In this document: piece by piece, positions 25,180 through 34,748 of the stretch
Position numbering within the stretch: position 1 is the first letter of the stretch
Layout: every line of letters begins with the position of its first letter
Source: Pseudogemmobacter bohemicus
GTDB lineage: Bacteria; Pseudomonadota; Alphaproteobacteria; Rhodobacterales; Rhodobacteraceae
Direction of reading: 5' to 3'
DNA: 64,000 nucleotides
Assembly (NCBI RefSeq): GCF_003290025.1
Contig: NZ_QNHG01000003.1
Coordinates: 56,761-120,760, forward strand
Program-made: the position numbers and the translations under genes
Notes under the pieces: model-generated
What the model was told of the DNA's origin: nothing
Database searches by the model: none
The model's input: only the letters and a program-made list of their open reading frames with translations

Positions 25180-27832
25180 TCATTGTGCAGGGCCAAGGCC
25201 GTGGCAAAGAGCTATGCCATCACCATTGACCGTGGTAATCGTTTCCGTCGCAGAGAGATCGCCATTCAGGACCGTCGTATCAGTGATGGTCCGATCTGTA
25301 TTCCCGTCACCGTCCATATCAATCGTGGTGACTGTCTGCAGTCCGGAAGCATTTGTGACCTCTGTCACCACCATACGGACAGAACCATCCGGATTTCGGT
25401 CCCAGGTCGTCGCCGTCTTCATATCCGAGGCGCTGACGGTGACCTGGCGCACGAGATCGGTCGCCTCGAACACACCATTCTGATTGAGATCAATCCAGGT
25501 CTGCCCGGTCACCATATCGGCGCCGAGAACCGTCTTCTCCATATGATTGATCGAGCCATCTGTATTGGTCACGGTTACCAGCCGTGTCCGCGTCCCCGCA
25601 CCGTCAATCGTCGTGACATCATTTGTGAACTGATCAAAATCAGCGTCACCGTCGATCTTTACCTGCGAGGTTCTGGTCAACCCGTCTGCCGAAACTGTCG
25701 AATTCACCTGGCGTTGCAACGACCCATCCGCGTTGCGCACCCACATTACAGTCGAGGTGCCGCCGCCGGTGACGACGTTTACATCCTCCACGATCTGCAC
25801 ATCCCAGGCGCCGTCGCCATTGAGATCAAGCGTCGTAATCTTATCGCGCCCGTCGGCGCTGATTGTCTCCGTCTCGGTGGTTCGCAGCGAACCATCCTGG
25901 TTCGTCACCACCGTCGTGACCGTCCTGGCACCGGTCGTGTCCTGGACGATTGTCTCGGTTGTGATCCGGTCCGCACCACCCGCACCGTCAAGATTATCCG
26001 ACGTCGTCCGAACCAACCCGTTGGCCGAAATCGTCTCGCTGGTACTGGTGATCACCGTCCCGTTCCGGGCCAGCTCGCTGATCGTTACCGTCCGGCTGCC
26101 ATCCGCAGCCGTGATGCGCTGCTCGCGCTCGTCGAACCAGCCTCCGCCCTGACTGTCGGTCAGCACCGTGACTGCGCGGCCATCGGAACTGGTCGAGGTG
26201 AAGATCCGGCTCAGCAGTGTCCCGGTCGCGACGCTGGACCCCAGATAATTGAGCACCGTCTCGTTGCGAAGCCCGCCGCTGACCACCGTGGTAATGGTCT
26301 GGATCTGGTCTGTAACCCCGTCGCCGTTCATATCGTAGCGGTTGACAATCGACAGGCCATTTGCACTGGTCACCGAGGTAACGACAAAGGCCCGGTCGCC
26401 CGCTGCGTCATACCCGATCTGCGTGACCGTACGGCTTCCCGCGCCATCCACAGAAACCGTGTCAACGATCCGGTAGCCATTCGCTTCAGTTGCAAGCGAG
26501 GTATTCGCCAGCGTCCGCAACACACCATTGATCATGAAGGTAGATTGTCCGGTGATGACAGAACCATCCGGCAAGGTGATCCGCGTCGTATCGGCACGAA
26601 GGTTGATCTCGGTAATGCCAAGTTCCGCCAGCGTTTTGACGCTTGTCGATCCATCAGCATTGGTCACCTGCACCCGGAACTCACCCCAGCGTGTATCCGC
26701 TGAGCTCAGCTTGCCATCGCCATTGCTGTCGAACGCGCGGCGTAAAGCCTCAAGGTCATTTCCGGCCGATGCATCCCATTCCGTGAACACGTATTCGGAT
26801 ATATCCGAGATCGTTCCATTGCCATCCGCATCAATGAACAGGACTCCGTCACCAGCACCAGCACCAGCACCAGCACCAGCACCAGCACCAGCACCAGCAC
26901 CAGCACCAGCACCAGCACCAGCACCAGCACCTGCCCAGGCCGTGCGATGCTCCAGGCCATCCGCGCCGACAACGTATTGGGTAGACTGATCAAGCTGCGT
27001 GATCTCGATACCGTCACCATCCAAATCAAGCAGAACAGGTTCCAAGGGAATTGTATAAGCTTGGGGGAACGGATCAAAAGTACCCTCGGGGAACCTGCTC
27101 GTTTCTTGGTACTCACCCGCAATATCGTTATCTATAATGTAACCCAGTATGCGCGGATCAATCACTTCTCGCAGATCGCTCCATCCAGCTGACTCTCCCA
27201 GTGCTACGATAGCCAGAAGATGTTTTTGAATTGTGCTATCAACTAGCGATCGCTCAGATGGGGTAAGATCATCGCGAGGCTTATCGAGAAGGCGTTCAAA
27301 ATTTTCTTGTGCCGCTACGACGTCCACTGAGGGCGAGAGCGCGTTAGCACCGAATTTTTTTAATTGCTCCCAAATTTCTTCTCTAAAATATGTGAGGGCA
27401 GGTGGAACAGCCCACAAGAGAAATCTGGCAACTGGAGCGGCAGCTTGTATTACGTCCGCTTCAGCAGTTTCATGCGATGGTCCCAGCGGATCCGGAGGCA
27501 GCGACCACACGAATTGCTCACCAAGATCACCCGTTAAGCCAGGTTGCCGAACATTCCCGCCACTGATGAGTGGGTCGAGAGAGTATTGTGGGTCATCATG
27601 AGGGAATCCTAGCTCAGCATGTCGGCCACCGGCGCCGTTACCACCATGGTCTCTGTTGCCACTGCCACCGCTGGTTCCCGCCACCGCCACCGCCACCGCT
27701 GGTTCCGCCAGTTGCCGGATTTGAGCCACCACCGCGGCCATAGCCGCCGGGACCGTTTCCATCATTAGGATCTGTGTTGCCGCCCACACCAGTTGAGCCG
27801 CCGCCAGTATTCGTTCCGGGATTGGGAGGCAT
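25180..27832 (-). pseudogene. RTX-like repetitive Ca-binding-type protein, frameshifted near the start
   Basis: The main open frame (869 codons, up to 27789) encodes a Gly-rich head, a helical segment and LEPVLLDLDGDGIEI. It then has EF-hand-like DADGNGTISDISEYVF and DSNGDGKLSSADTRW, followed by at least six repeats of the form NADGSxxxT, SADGLxR, DxDGDGxxD. Such proteins are secreted RTX-type adhesins or hemolysin relatives. A better start, MPPNPGTNTGGGSTGVGG at 27832, lies in another frame; the two meet in a GGTGGC-type repeat at about 27660-27690, which implies a frameshift. The end (NGDGIALCHGLGPAQ) looks truncated, and no hemolysin-type C-terminal export region is seen. Confidence 0.65.
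26851..26930. repeat. Hexanucleotide microsatellite (ACCAGC)13
   Basis: Eighty bases of uninterrupted ACCAGC, just over 13 copies. On the coding strand it gives Ala-Gly repeated 13 times between a WAG and DGVLFID, exactly at the spacer before a Ca-binding loop. Changes in copy number keep the frame, so length rather than on/off variation is expected. Confidence 0.95.
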
Positions 27833-27893
27833 TGGGGCTTACCACTCTAAAATTACAGGATGCCATCTTTCTGCGAAAGCCGCAGTCAAGCTG

Positions 27894-28538
27894 TTACTCG
27901 ATATCTTCACAGGGGAATTTTGATGATGACGCAATAGCGATAACAAGATTCCCGACAATGAAGCCATTACCATCTTTCGATGGCTCACCAGGTTTGCCAT
28001 ACAGGTGGTACTCGGATCCCGAAAATATCAGTGCTAAAACAGAATTTGTTCCGGAGATCCTGAAACCAAACACCAAAGCTTCATCAAGAACGGGGGTTCC
28101 CGTTCTTTTAGGAAAATTGCATCTTTCATATCTATCTGAATCAAGCGAAGCTTCGAGCGACCTGAAATCGTCTCTCAAAGATGAAAAATCAGATTGATCG
28201 GTAACAATCAGACTGCGGCCATCGTCATTTGGGTAATATCTACGGGGGTCTTGCAGCTTGATTGTCATTCCTATAGATTGTATGGATGAACTTCTTGAGA
28301 TCAGGAATTTTACCGAAGATACGTTATCAATACATTCACTCAATCCCGATGACGTTAATCTAACGCAGCTAAATTCAGACAGATCAAAGCGGCCATTCTG
28401 ATCAATATCTTCAACAATTCTCTTAATGGCGCTGCTTAGATAATGTTCTGGATTTTCGTTTGCATGAAGTGTGATTACCATCGATGCTGCGGCAATTATT
28501 TGAAATACTATTGCCCTGAGGCAACGAGAAATAAACAT
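27894..28538 (-). CDS. Secreted hypothetical protein upstream of the RTX-like gene
   Basis: A 214-residue protein with a signal peptide (RCLRAIVFQIIAAASMVITLHA). A GGGGAA site 5 bases upstream favours the ATG at 28538. It has an EF-hand-like DIDQNGRFDLSEF near residue 45 and several cysteines. It is AT-richer than its surroundings. It is followed by the RTX-like gene on the same strand after 61 bases and may be a partner. No named family is recognised. Confidence 0.6.
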   Translation of the reverse strand: MFISRCLRAIVFQIIAAASMVITLHANENPEHYLSSAIKRIVEDIDQNGRFDLSEFSCVRLTSSGLSECIDNVSSVKFLISRSSSIQSIGMTIKLQDPRRYYPNDDGRSLIVTDQSDFSSLRDDFRSLEASLDSDRYERCNFPKRTGTPVLDEALVFGFRISGTNSVLALIFSGSEYHLYGKPGEPSKDGNGFIVGNLVIAIASSSKFPCEDIE

Positions 28539-28734
28539 CAAATTCCCCACGCAATGCATTTAAAATTTTAACTCTGGCGAGATCCGGCGATAGCACGCCA
28601 GACATCGCCCTCATTTATGTAAATGAGAAGCGTACTTCGCCTTCCGTGTCAATCTGAATTCTGTATGCAATCATTCGCGACAGCGACCTGGCACTGAACG
28701 ATCATCCAGCTGCGATTGAAGTTGGCTGGTGTTT

Positions 28735-29020
28735 TGATCTCCCCCGCAAACTGGACACTGAGATAAGTTATGATTTGCAGTCTGCTGATTTTCGACGAGA
28801 AGGAGATCAGAGATGTCGAAACGCAAGCAGCACGCGCCTGAGTTCGAGGGGAAGGGCGCGCTGGCGACCCTAAAAGGCGAGGAGACGGCAGCGGAGGTGG
28901 TTAGCCGGTTTGGGGTGCATCCGACGATGATCCATCTATGGATGCGGGCCCTGCTTGAAGGGGTGTCCGGCGTGTTCAATCGCGGGTGCCGGAAGACTCC
29001 CGAGATCGACGAGCAGCAGC
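28735..29020 (+). mobile_element. Truncated IS3-family element, left end and orfA
   Basis: The terminus TGATCTCCCCCGCAAACTGG at 28735 is IS3-type. It is followed by orfA (28813 on): MSKRKQHAPEFEGKGALATLKGE, then AAEVVSRFGVHPTMIHLWM, a transposase HTH. The frame is cut off after PEIDEQQ at about 29020 by the inverted-duplication unit. orfB and the right end are missing. Confidence 0.82.
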
Positions 29021-29028
29021 TCATGTTG

Positions 29029-29406
29029 CCATGGTAAGATGAAGTTCTTGCCATGGATCTCGCGCGAATCGGTATCGTCTGGTCAGAAGTAAGCCGTCTG
29101 CATGCAGGTACTGAACCACTTCTGGCGTAGCAGTTCATCACGCCTTTTGTTAATTTCTGCAATTGTCTCGTCGGCAGTACCCTGCTTTGCGCTGCCGTTG
29201 ATCTGAGCTCCCAGCATCATTCCGAACGCAAAGCTGGCCTGGCCATTGAACTGCGCGAAGTCAGCTTCGTATTGGCCTGTGATGAAATACATGCCCATGG
29301 GGTCGATCAGGCTATTTGCAAGATCCAGGTCAACGTAGCCACCTGAGCCTTCCGCGACCTCGACCAACTCGCCGATTATCCTCTCCCCGATCCGATCAAA
29401 AGGGAT
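29029..29406 (-). repeat. Inverted duplication, copy A
   Basis: It is the reverse complement of 30888-31267 with scattered substitutions, and includes the end CCATGG-N16-CCATGG. It holds a truncated reading frame (29083-29406, minus) that repeats the last 108 residues of the protein at 30732-31211: PFDRIGERIIGELVEVAEGS, then ANSLID, then GMYFITGQYEADFAQF. The N-terminal part of the gene is absent here. Confidence 0.85.
29083..29406 (-). pseudogene. 5'-truncated duplicate of the 30732-31211 gene
   Basis: About 108 codons are closely related to the C-terminus of the gene at 30732-31211 and end in the same CMQTAYF. The homology stops upstream at PFDR, where Mu-like phage sequence begins. The frame runs on into unrelated sequence and probably has no proper start. 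Confidence 0.75.
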
Positions 29407-29462
29407 CGCTAAAGGGTGAGACGAAGTCAGCGAGGTGCGTTGCAATGGGGCGATGTCCGATC

Positions 29463-29678
29463 TCAGGATTTGTGCTTCGCAGCGCCGCGCCTGACCATAA
29501 GAACCACATGCAACACCACCCCGGGCACGAGGAGGAGCGATCCGATGGTTCCGGGGATCGTCGGCTTCCGCTGTATCCCAGGCAGTGCTGCGGCCATCGC
29601 ACCGTCATAGGCGTTCAGCAGCAAGACGATGACGAAGGGAACGACCAGCAGCACCCACACCGCCACGACGCGCGGCAC
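29463..29678 (-). CDS. Small membrane protein of a Mu-like prophage remnant
   Basis: A 71-residue protein with two transmembrane segments (VVAVWVLLVVPFVIVLLLN and IGSLLLVPGVVLHVVLMV) and a basic tail, RRGAAKHKS. It overlaps the end of the DnaA-C-like frame, so the upstream gene or this one may have been disturbed. The function is unknown. Confidence 0.45.
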   Translation of the reverse strand: MPRVVAVWVLLVVPFVIVLLLNAYDGAMAAALPGIQRKPTIPGTIGSLLLVPGVVLHVVLMVRRGAAKHKS

Positions 29679-29971
29679 TCTCCCGACGCCGCGCTTCCGA
29701 GCCGGCGGTAATCCGGATCAGTCGCTGCCCGCATCGAGATCCGGTCCACCGCCTCGTCAACGGTGGCCGAGCTGCGCTCGCCCAACATGGCGCCGATCTG
29801 GCGGTTGCTGATCGTGGTGAGCTGGCGCAAAAGCCACATGAGTTCCTGACGATACCGGCTGATTTCGCGGGTCTGATCACGGCCGGCCAGCATCACCAAG
29901 GGCGCGCCGGTGCGGCCCACAAAGCGATCCACAACCAGATCAGGCGGCAGGAAAACGCGGATGCCTGACAT
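29615..29971 (-). CDS. DnaA-domain-IV-like DNA-binding phage protein
   Basis: A frame of 118 codons (MSGIRVFLPPDLVVDRFVGR). Residues 38-72 (RYRQELMWLLRQLTTISNRQIGAMLGERSSATVDEAVDRI) resemble the C-terminal DNA-binding domain of DnaA. Genes like this lie in the early regions of Mu-like phages of Rhodobacteraceae. After DPDYRR the frame runs into a Ser/Cys-rich tail that overlaps the membrane protein gene, so the C-terminus may be frameshifted. It starts where the preceding regulator gene stops. Confidence 0.6.
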   Translation of the reverse strand: MSGIRVFLPPDLVVDRFVGRTGAPLVMLAGRDQTREISRYRQELMWLLRQLTTISNRQIGAMLGERSSATVDEAVDRISMRAATDPDYRRLGSAASGECRASWRCGCCWSFPSSSSCC

Positions 29972-30345
29972 CACGCGGCCTCCTTCCTGGCGAGCGGGCA
30001 ATTTCGGCAGGCCTTGAACATCCTGACGCGCTCGCTGTTTTCGTTAGAAAATGTCTTCCCCTTCGCCCGCCAGTCACGGCAGGCGGCGGTTGTGATCCTG
30101 CCGAGCGCCGGGCAGGTAACAGAGCGGCCCATGAACACGCCGCGCACCACATCCTCTACCGCAGCCATGTCGCCGCTGTATTTATTGCGCAGGACATTCG
30201 AGACGAGCGTGGCCGAACGATTGAGGCGCTTAGCCACCGCGCTTTGACTGCTGCGTCCGCATTCCTCAGCCAGCACAACCACATAATCCGGGATGGTATC
30301 CCCCCAGCAGCTGCGGGCGAGATCGAGAGGCGTGGTGACGGTCAC
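29971..30345 (-). CDS. Mu-like phage early regulator with HTH
   Basis: A 124-residue protein, GTG start. IPDYVVVLAEECGRSSQSAVAKRLNRSATLVSNVLRNKYSGD is a helix-turn-helix. It continues with VFMGRSVTCPALGRI and MFKACRNCPLA, giving several cysteines. This form is common in Mu-like phages of Rhodobacteraceae, upstream of the DnaA-C-like gene, as here. The start overlaps the stop of the fragment before it (GTGA). Confidence 0.65.
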   Translation of the reverse strand: MTVTTPLDLARSCWGDTIPDYVVVLAEECGRSSQSAVAKRLNRSATLVSNVLRNKYSGDMAAVEDVVRGVFMGRSVTCPALGRITTAACRDWRAKGKTFSNENSERVRMFKACRNCPLARKEAA

Positions 30346-30480
30346 AGCGCGCCCTCCAGCAGGTATTTCTCGCCGGTGTTCGGGTCAAAGACCTGACGGA
30401 TGCGCTGCACCTGCGGCGCGCGAGGCCCCGATGCGCGGATCAGCCGATAGCGGGCGATGCCCCAGGACGGCGTCTACGCG
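30342..30480 (-). pseudogene. C-terminal fragment of a Mu-like phage gene
   Basis: About 45 codons read SWGIARYRLIRASG, then QVQRIRQVFDPNTGEKYLLEGAL. The stop overlaps the GTG of the next gene, which is the usual coupling in this phage operon. The 5' part is lost at about 30480. The family is not recognised. Confidence 0.45.
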
Positions 30481-30595
30481 TCCCGTGGCAAGGTTGTTCG
30501 CCGTCCCATGACTGATAGTGTGGTGTTGGCCGGTGCGTCCAACACCGACCAACACCTTAATCCACCAGCGTTTGATCCACTGAAGGATACCTCTA

Positions 30596-30766
30596 ATGAA
30601 AATTGATCGCTTCGAGCCAGGCGATATTCGACATATCCCCGCCACCGACCCAACGCCCGAAACAGAGCATGAGCCAGCCAGCGACGGTTCCGCATCTCTC
30701 TTTGCGGCCCGGCATTTCATCGCCTTTTCACATGACATCGGCGGGTTTATTTTCGCTTGCCGATGA
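30596..30766 (+). CDS. Small hypothetical protein
   Basis: A 56-residue frame starting MKIDRFEPGDIRHIP. It has a GAAGGA ribosome-binding site 9 bases upstream and protein-like composition. It overlaps the start of the next gene by 35 bases. No domain is recognised. It may be translationally coupled to that gene. Confidence 0.45.
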   Translation: MKIDRFEPGDIRHIPATDPTPETEHEPASDGSASLFAARHFIAFSHDIGGFIFACR

Positions 30767-31211
30767 GATCAAGTCTGAGAACGATTGCAGTGACCGCAAC
30801 AATGAGACTTGTAAGTCGCTCTTCGAGACGACATGCTTCTGGGCGAGCGACACCTCGATCCTCCTGCGTGAAGGCATCGCGCAGGGCATCCCTTTTGATC
30901 GAATCGGGGAGCGGATCATCGGCGAGTTGGTCGAGGTCGCGGAAGGCTCAGGTGGCAACGTTGACCTGGATCTTGCGAATAGCCTAATCGACACCATGGG
31001 CATGTATTTCATCACAGGCCAATACGAAGCTGACTTCGCGCAGTTCAATGATCAAGCCAGCCTCGCGTTCGGAATGATGCTAGGCGCTCAGATCAACGGC
31101 AGCGCAAATCGGGGCGCTGCCGACGAGACAATTGCAGAAATCAACAAAAAGCGTGATGGACTGTTACGCCAGAAGTGGTGCAATACCTGCATGCAGACGG
31201 CTTACTTCTGA
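30732..31211 (+). CDS. Hypothetical protein, full-length member of the duplicated pair
   Basis: A 159-residue soluble protein. It begins MTSAGLFSLADEIKSEND and includes RIGERIIGELVEVAEGSGG, then ANSLIDTMGMYFITGQYEADFAQF, and ends CMQTAYF. The last 108 codons are duplicated in inverted orientation at 29083-29406. I do not recognise the family. The upstream 30596 frame may be part of the same unit. Confidence 0.5.
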   Translation: MTSAGLFSLADEIKSENDCSDRNNETCKSLFETTCFWASDTSILLREGIAQGIPFDRIGERIIGELVEVAEGSGGNVDLDLANSLIDTMGMYFITGQYEADFAQFNDQASLAFGMMLGAQINGSANRGAADETIAEINKKRDGLLRQKWCNTCMQTAYF

Positions 31212-31267
31212 TCAGATGATCCCACCTCCGCACAAATTCCATGGCAAGAACTTCATCTTGCCATGGC
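30888..31267 (+). repeat. Inverted duplication, copy B
   Basis: It is the partner of 29029-29406. The identity runs from ATCCCTTTTGATCG to the CCATGGCAAGAACTTCATCT end. The two copies flank about 1.5 kb of Mu-like phage genes. Confidence 0.85.
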
Positions 31268-31739
31268 AGCCGCCCCCTCCAATGGCTGGGCAGCAATGTT
31301 GGTATGGGCGGAAAGCCGTCTGATGCCCGTGCAGCACGACAATCGCACCTAAATGCCAAACCGGACGCTCGACCACCGGCGCAGGGGGCCGCGTTACCAA
31401 TCGACGGTTCGGTAAATCCAAGCCAATCAGAGACACTCAACTAAGTCGCAGCGTGCCAGAGCGCTTCGCAGGTGCAGCGGACCTGACCGGTTGAAGCCGA
31501 TGTTGGAGTATTGCCGTAACCGCCCCCGGAATGAGAATCCCTAACCATTTGGCGGACTGGCAGGTCTGATCTATGAGTGCGGGAAAGTTGCCACTCACCG
31601 AGCCTCGGATGAAACGTCACATCCGAAGCCTACGGCGGTCTGGCGGGTTTGGGGATCACGGCCCCCTCAGGCAGCCTGATTTCATTCGGTTATTTATCCA
31701 TATCTACAATCCGGACCTGTGATCCTTGATCAGCGCCCC
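31268..31739. other. Non-coding gap
   Basis: About 470 bases with no convincing reading frame, RNA or hairpin. Composition changes here from phage-like to the AT-richer HerA island. Confidence 0.4.
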
Positions 31740-33479
31740 TCACCCTCGCCAGTTATCGGCACGCTTTTTGAAGTCGATCTCCTTCCACGCCTCTTTCCAA
31801 AGCGTGAAATATTTCACGTCACTGGATGAGGGTTCTGGGTCGCATTTCTCCACATACACGACGCAAGGCATGATGACGGCGTCCCCGATGAGAAGTGCTT
31901 CCCCTTGCTCAAGGGCAGGCATACCCTCAGTGAGATTGCCCAGTGTATCCGGCAATAGTCGGCGGACATAACTTTGGTCATCAGGGTTGGTGAGACGCAT
32001 TGCCAGAAAATTGGAGCATTGCGAAAAGATAGTCTCTGAAATCTCAGACGGGCGCTGGCTCGAAATCAGAAGGCTGATGCCGTACTTTCGGCCTTCTTTG
32101 GCAATGCGCTCGATTGCAGCCAGGGAAGCCTTGTAGCGGGCAAGACCGCTCTTTGGTGCGTATTTGTGTGCTTCCTCATACACCATGAGGAACGGTTGCT
32201 CTGTTTTACTTTCGACGCGCCGCGCATAGTAGCAAAAATCGAACATCAGACGGGAGATCAGCGAGACGGTAATGCTGAGCAGCTCAAAGGGAATGCCGCT
32301 GAGGTCGATGATGGTGACATTCGATCCGCTTCCCGCCTTATAGCCAGTAAACTGTTCAAGTACCTGTTCCAATGTCGCAGCTTTGGCCTTCGCACCGAAT
32401 ATAAAGTCGAGCCGAGAGTTGGATATCTTTGATCTAATCCGACGCTCGAATTTGTCGATGCTACCGTCGGCATAGGGGCCTTTATTGATTTTGCTGCGTT
32501 CTGGGGGCGCGAAATCCCGCAGCGCCTTGCAATAATGCTCAAGCTGACGCTCGACATCTTCGAACGTTTCGGCAGTACCGTCCTTAAACTTGATATGCAG
32601 CGAGTTATCAGCATCTTTTGTTTCCCGTGTCAGGTTGCGGAAAGCGTTCGCTACGTGCTGAATATCATATCGAAGCGGACTGTCGAAGTTTACCTTTTCG
32701 ACAGCAGGATTACTGATCTTCTTGGCAATGGTCACCACAGATCGTAGCAGCGACTCTTGATTGTAATTGTTATTGTCGCCGGACTCCAGAAACATGTCCT
32801 CCATCTCGTCTTCGTTGAGAAGCCAATATGGCAAGACGAGGTCATCGACGGTGATGACATTCGCCTTCGGAAACGCGGTGGCATATTCGGAATGAAGATC
32901 GAATATCAGGATATGGGAGTTGTTGAGTCCTTGGTATTCTCCCATTTTAGCAGATATCGCCTTTTGCAGAACTGACGACACACTCGATGATTTTCCCGAT
33001 CCCGAAGCACCCACAACGGCAATATGTTTGTTGAAGAACCGGTCCCCATGAACAGGTACTACGATATCACGTTGCCTGGTCAGTGACGAAAAGCAAAAGC
33101 GGTCTTCAGCCGCATAGCAGTCTGCATAGATGGCTGCGATTTCCGCTTTCGTCGCCGGGACGACCTTCTTTGGCGGAATGGCGAGTTCGTCACCGCCGCG
33201 ATTGAACTTTCCGTCTTTAAGGGTCCCGAGAGGATAGGCATCAATCATATAGACGCGCTTGTAGTCACTGCTGCCGTCGCCTTTCACCTCTTTCATCTCG
33301 ATTGAAAAGCTTTCGATTATACAGATGAGAGAAACGTTGTCATTGTCCGAGACCTTGAGAAAGGATCCAACGCGAAGAGACTCACCCGCCACCTGGAAGT
33401 TCAAGAGATCATCGACGGCCACTCGGACTTTGTTGGGATAAACGGCGACAACCTCAGCATTGGCGATTTCCTCAGTCAT
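31740..33479 (-). CDS. herA: HerA-family ATPase of a defence pair
   Basis: A 579-residue ATPase. The N-terminal HAS-barrel-like domain (residues 1-100) is followed by Walker A VVGASGSGKSSSV near residue 155. ILIFDLHSEY follows, and MVYEEAHKYAP is the Walker B/acidic region. RIAKEGRKYGISLLISSQRPSEIS and RLTNPDDQSYVRRLLPD are classic HerA motifs. HerA forms a hexameric DNA translocase that partners with nucleases. Here the partner is the DUF4297-like gene that ends 9 bases upstream. GAGG precedes the start. Confidence 0.9.
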   Translation of the reverse strand: MTEEIANAEVVAVYPNKVRVAVDDLLNFQVAGESLRVGSFLKVSDNDNVSLICIIESFSIEMKEVKGDGSSDYKRVYMIDAYPLGTLKDGKFNRGGDELAIPPKKVVPATKAEIAAIYADCYAAEDRFCFSSLTRQRDIVVPVHGDRFFNKHIAVVGASGSGKSSSVSSVLQKAISAKMGEYQGLNNSHILIFDLHSEYATAFPKANVITVDDLVLPYWLLNEDEMEDMFLESGDNNNYNQESLLRSVVTIAKKISNPAVEKVNFDSPLRYDIQHVANAFRNLTRETKDADNSLHIKFKDGTAETFEDVERQLEHYCKALRDFAPPERSKINKGPYADGSIDKFERRIRSKISNSRLDFIFGAKAKAATLEQVLEQFTGYKAGSGSNVTIIDLSGIPFELLSITVSLISRLMFDFCYYARRVESKTEQPFLMVYEEAHKYAPKSGLARYKASLAAIERIAKEGRKYGISLLISSQRPSEISETIFSQCSNFLAMRLTNPDDQSYVRRLLPDTLGNLTEGMPALEQGEALLIGDAVIMPCVVYVEKCDPEPSSSDVKYFTLWKEAWKEIDFKKRADNWRG

Positions 33480-33488
33480 TGTTAATCC

Positions 33489-34748
33489 TCAAATAATTTT
33501 CGTGATTGTGGAGATGCTGCTGACGGGGATCGAATACATCCGAGCCTGTGGACCAGGCAGAGCCATGACTGCTGGGCGTTCAAGGAAAAAGTCGTAGATA
33601 TGGCACAACTTCCGTCCCACACCAGCGAGCGCCACCAGCAACTGGTCAACGTCGTCAACAAGACGAATTTCGATTTGGTGCTCTTGGGTCTGTTGGCTAT
33701 GAACGTGATCGATGCGGAATGGCGATCCGCGATATGGGAAACCATCTACGAAAATAGTTCCGGTATCGAAAAGCTCGTCCTTCACTTGCATGATGAGTTT
33801 TTCATCCGCGCCGCGTAGCAGAACGAATGGCGCGTAGCGCTCGGAATTCTGGATGCGGCGCGTCTTAGCCGAACTCCAGTTTTTGCCGATTTCCCTGAGT
33901 TGGTCGCAGACAACCGAACAGTCGGTTACCGCACTGCATTCAATGATGAAAGCGCGGACGATTCCTGCGCCGTTCGTGGGCGAGAAGTAAAGGCGTTTCA
34001 TATGTTTCGCGTACTCGCTCGCTTCCTTCTCCCGGAGAAGCCAACGATTATGAATAGCTTGAGTACCTTTGAAATGTTCCTGCAGATCACGAAGGGTGAC
34101 CTTGCGGTCGTTATGATCTTTTTTCGTGGCGAGTGTGGCGATGAAGTCGAACGCCATTGGATAATGAAAACCTTCGGCCTCAACCCCGGAGACGCTCTGG
34201 TTTTTCCTTATTGCCTCGATGACGAGATTGCGATGTTCAGAAAATTCCGTCGAGATCTGTATGCTGAAGCTCTTGCAGAACGCCTCAATCAGCTCATCTG
34301 GTGCGGCCATCCCGTCGAGCAAAGACTTCTTTTCGTAGGATTTTGTACCGTCAGCGGCCTTCACTTCCTTTCGGTATTCCATGACCGATTTGAAACGCTC
34401 GACGGCAAACTCACCAATATCGATCTTAACTTCTGAAAAGTGCCCGTACAGCAGGTATTTTCGGCCTGTCCGCTGTGCTTCTTGGAGCCCATAGAAATGA
34501 ACAAAGAGCTTATGCAGGGGGTCACGCAGTACCGAGTCTGTCAAGCTTTGCTCCGCGTAGTACTTCACCTGGCCGTAAATGACGCCTTCATCGGTATAGT
34601 GGTCGAAGTCTTCAATGCCCTCGATGACAACCCTCTCGTCAAGGCCGGCGTTCAGGATTTCGAGTAACGCTGCATCGAGCTGGTAGAAATAGCCCCTAAT
34701 TGAAGCTGTTGCTTCGCGTTTTTTGTCGACTTCCAATATCCCACCCAC
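33489..34748 (-). CDS. DUF4297-like nuclease partner of HerA
   Basis: A 419-residue protein, GTG start. The first 65 residues (REATASIRGYFYQLDAALLEIL, then IEGIEDFDHY, then VIYGQVKYY) match the DUF4297 layout: G-Y-x-Y-Q, then E-D-x-D, then Q-V-K, a PD-(D/E)xK nuclease fold. The rest is helical and unassigned. DUF4297 plus HerA is a described two-gene antiphage complex in which the translocase hexamer carries the nuclease. The gene order and 9-base spacing support that pairing. Confidence 0.8.
   Translation of the reverse strand: MGGILEVDKKREATASIRGYFYQLDAALLEILNAGLDERVVIEGIEDFDHYTDEGVIYGQVKYYAEQSLTDSVLRDPLHKLFVHFYGLQEAQRTGRKYLLYGHFSEVKIDIGEFAVERFKSVMEYRKEVKAADGTKSYEKKSLLDGMAAPDELIEAFCKSFSIQISTEFSEHRNLVIEAIRKNQSVSGVEAEGFHYPMAFDFIATLATKKDHNDRKVTLRDLQEHFKGTQAIHNRWLLREKEASEYAKHMKRLYFSPTNGAGIVRAFIIECSAVTDCSVVCDQLREIGKNWSSAKTRRIQNSERYAPFVLLRGADEKLIMQVKDELFDTGTIFVDGFPYRGSPFRIDHVHSQQTQEHQIEIRLVDDVDQLLVALAGVGRKLCHIYDFFLERPAVMALPGPQARMYSIPVSSISTITKII

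Noticed and set aside
25117-26703. 528-codon plus-strand open frame opposite the RTX-like gene
   Set aside because: Antisense shadow of the Asp/Gly/Thr-rich repeats; no start signal and no protein-like motif.
26851-26930. Possible CRISPR array
   Set aside because: It is a pure hexanucleotide repeat with no spacers; no CRISPR array or cas gene is seen in the window.
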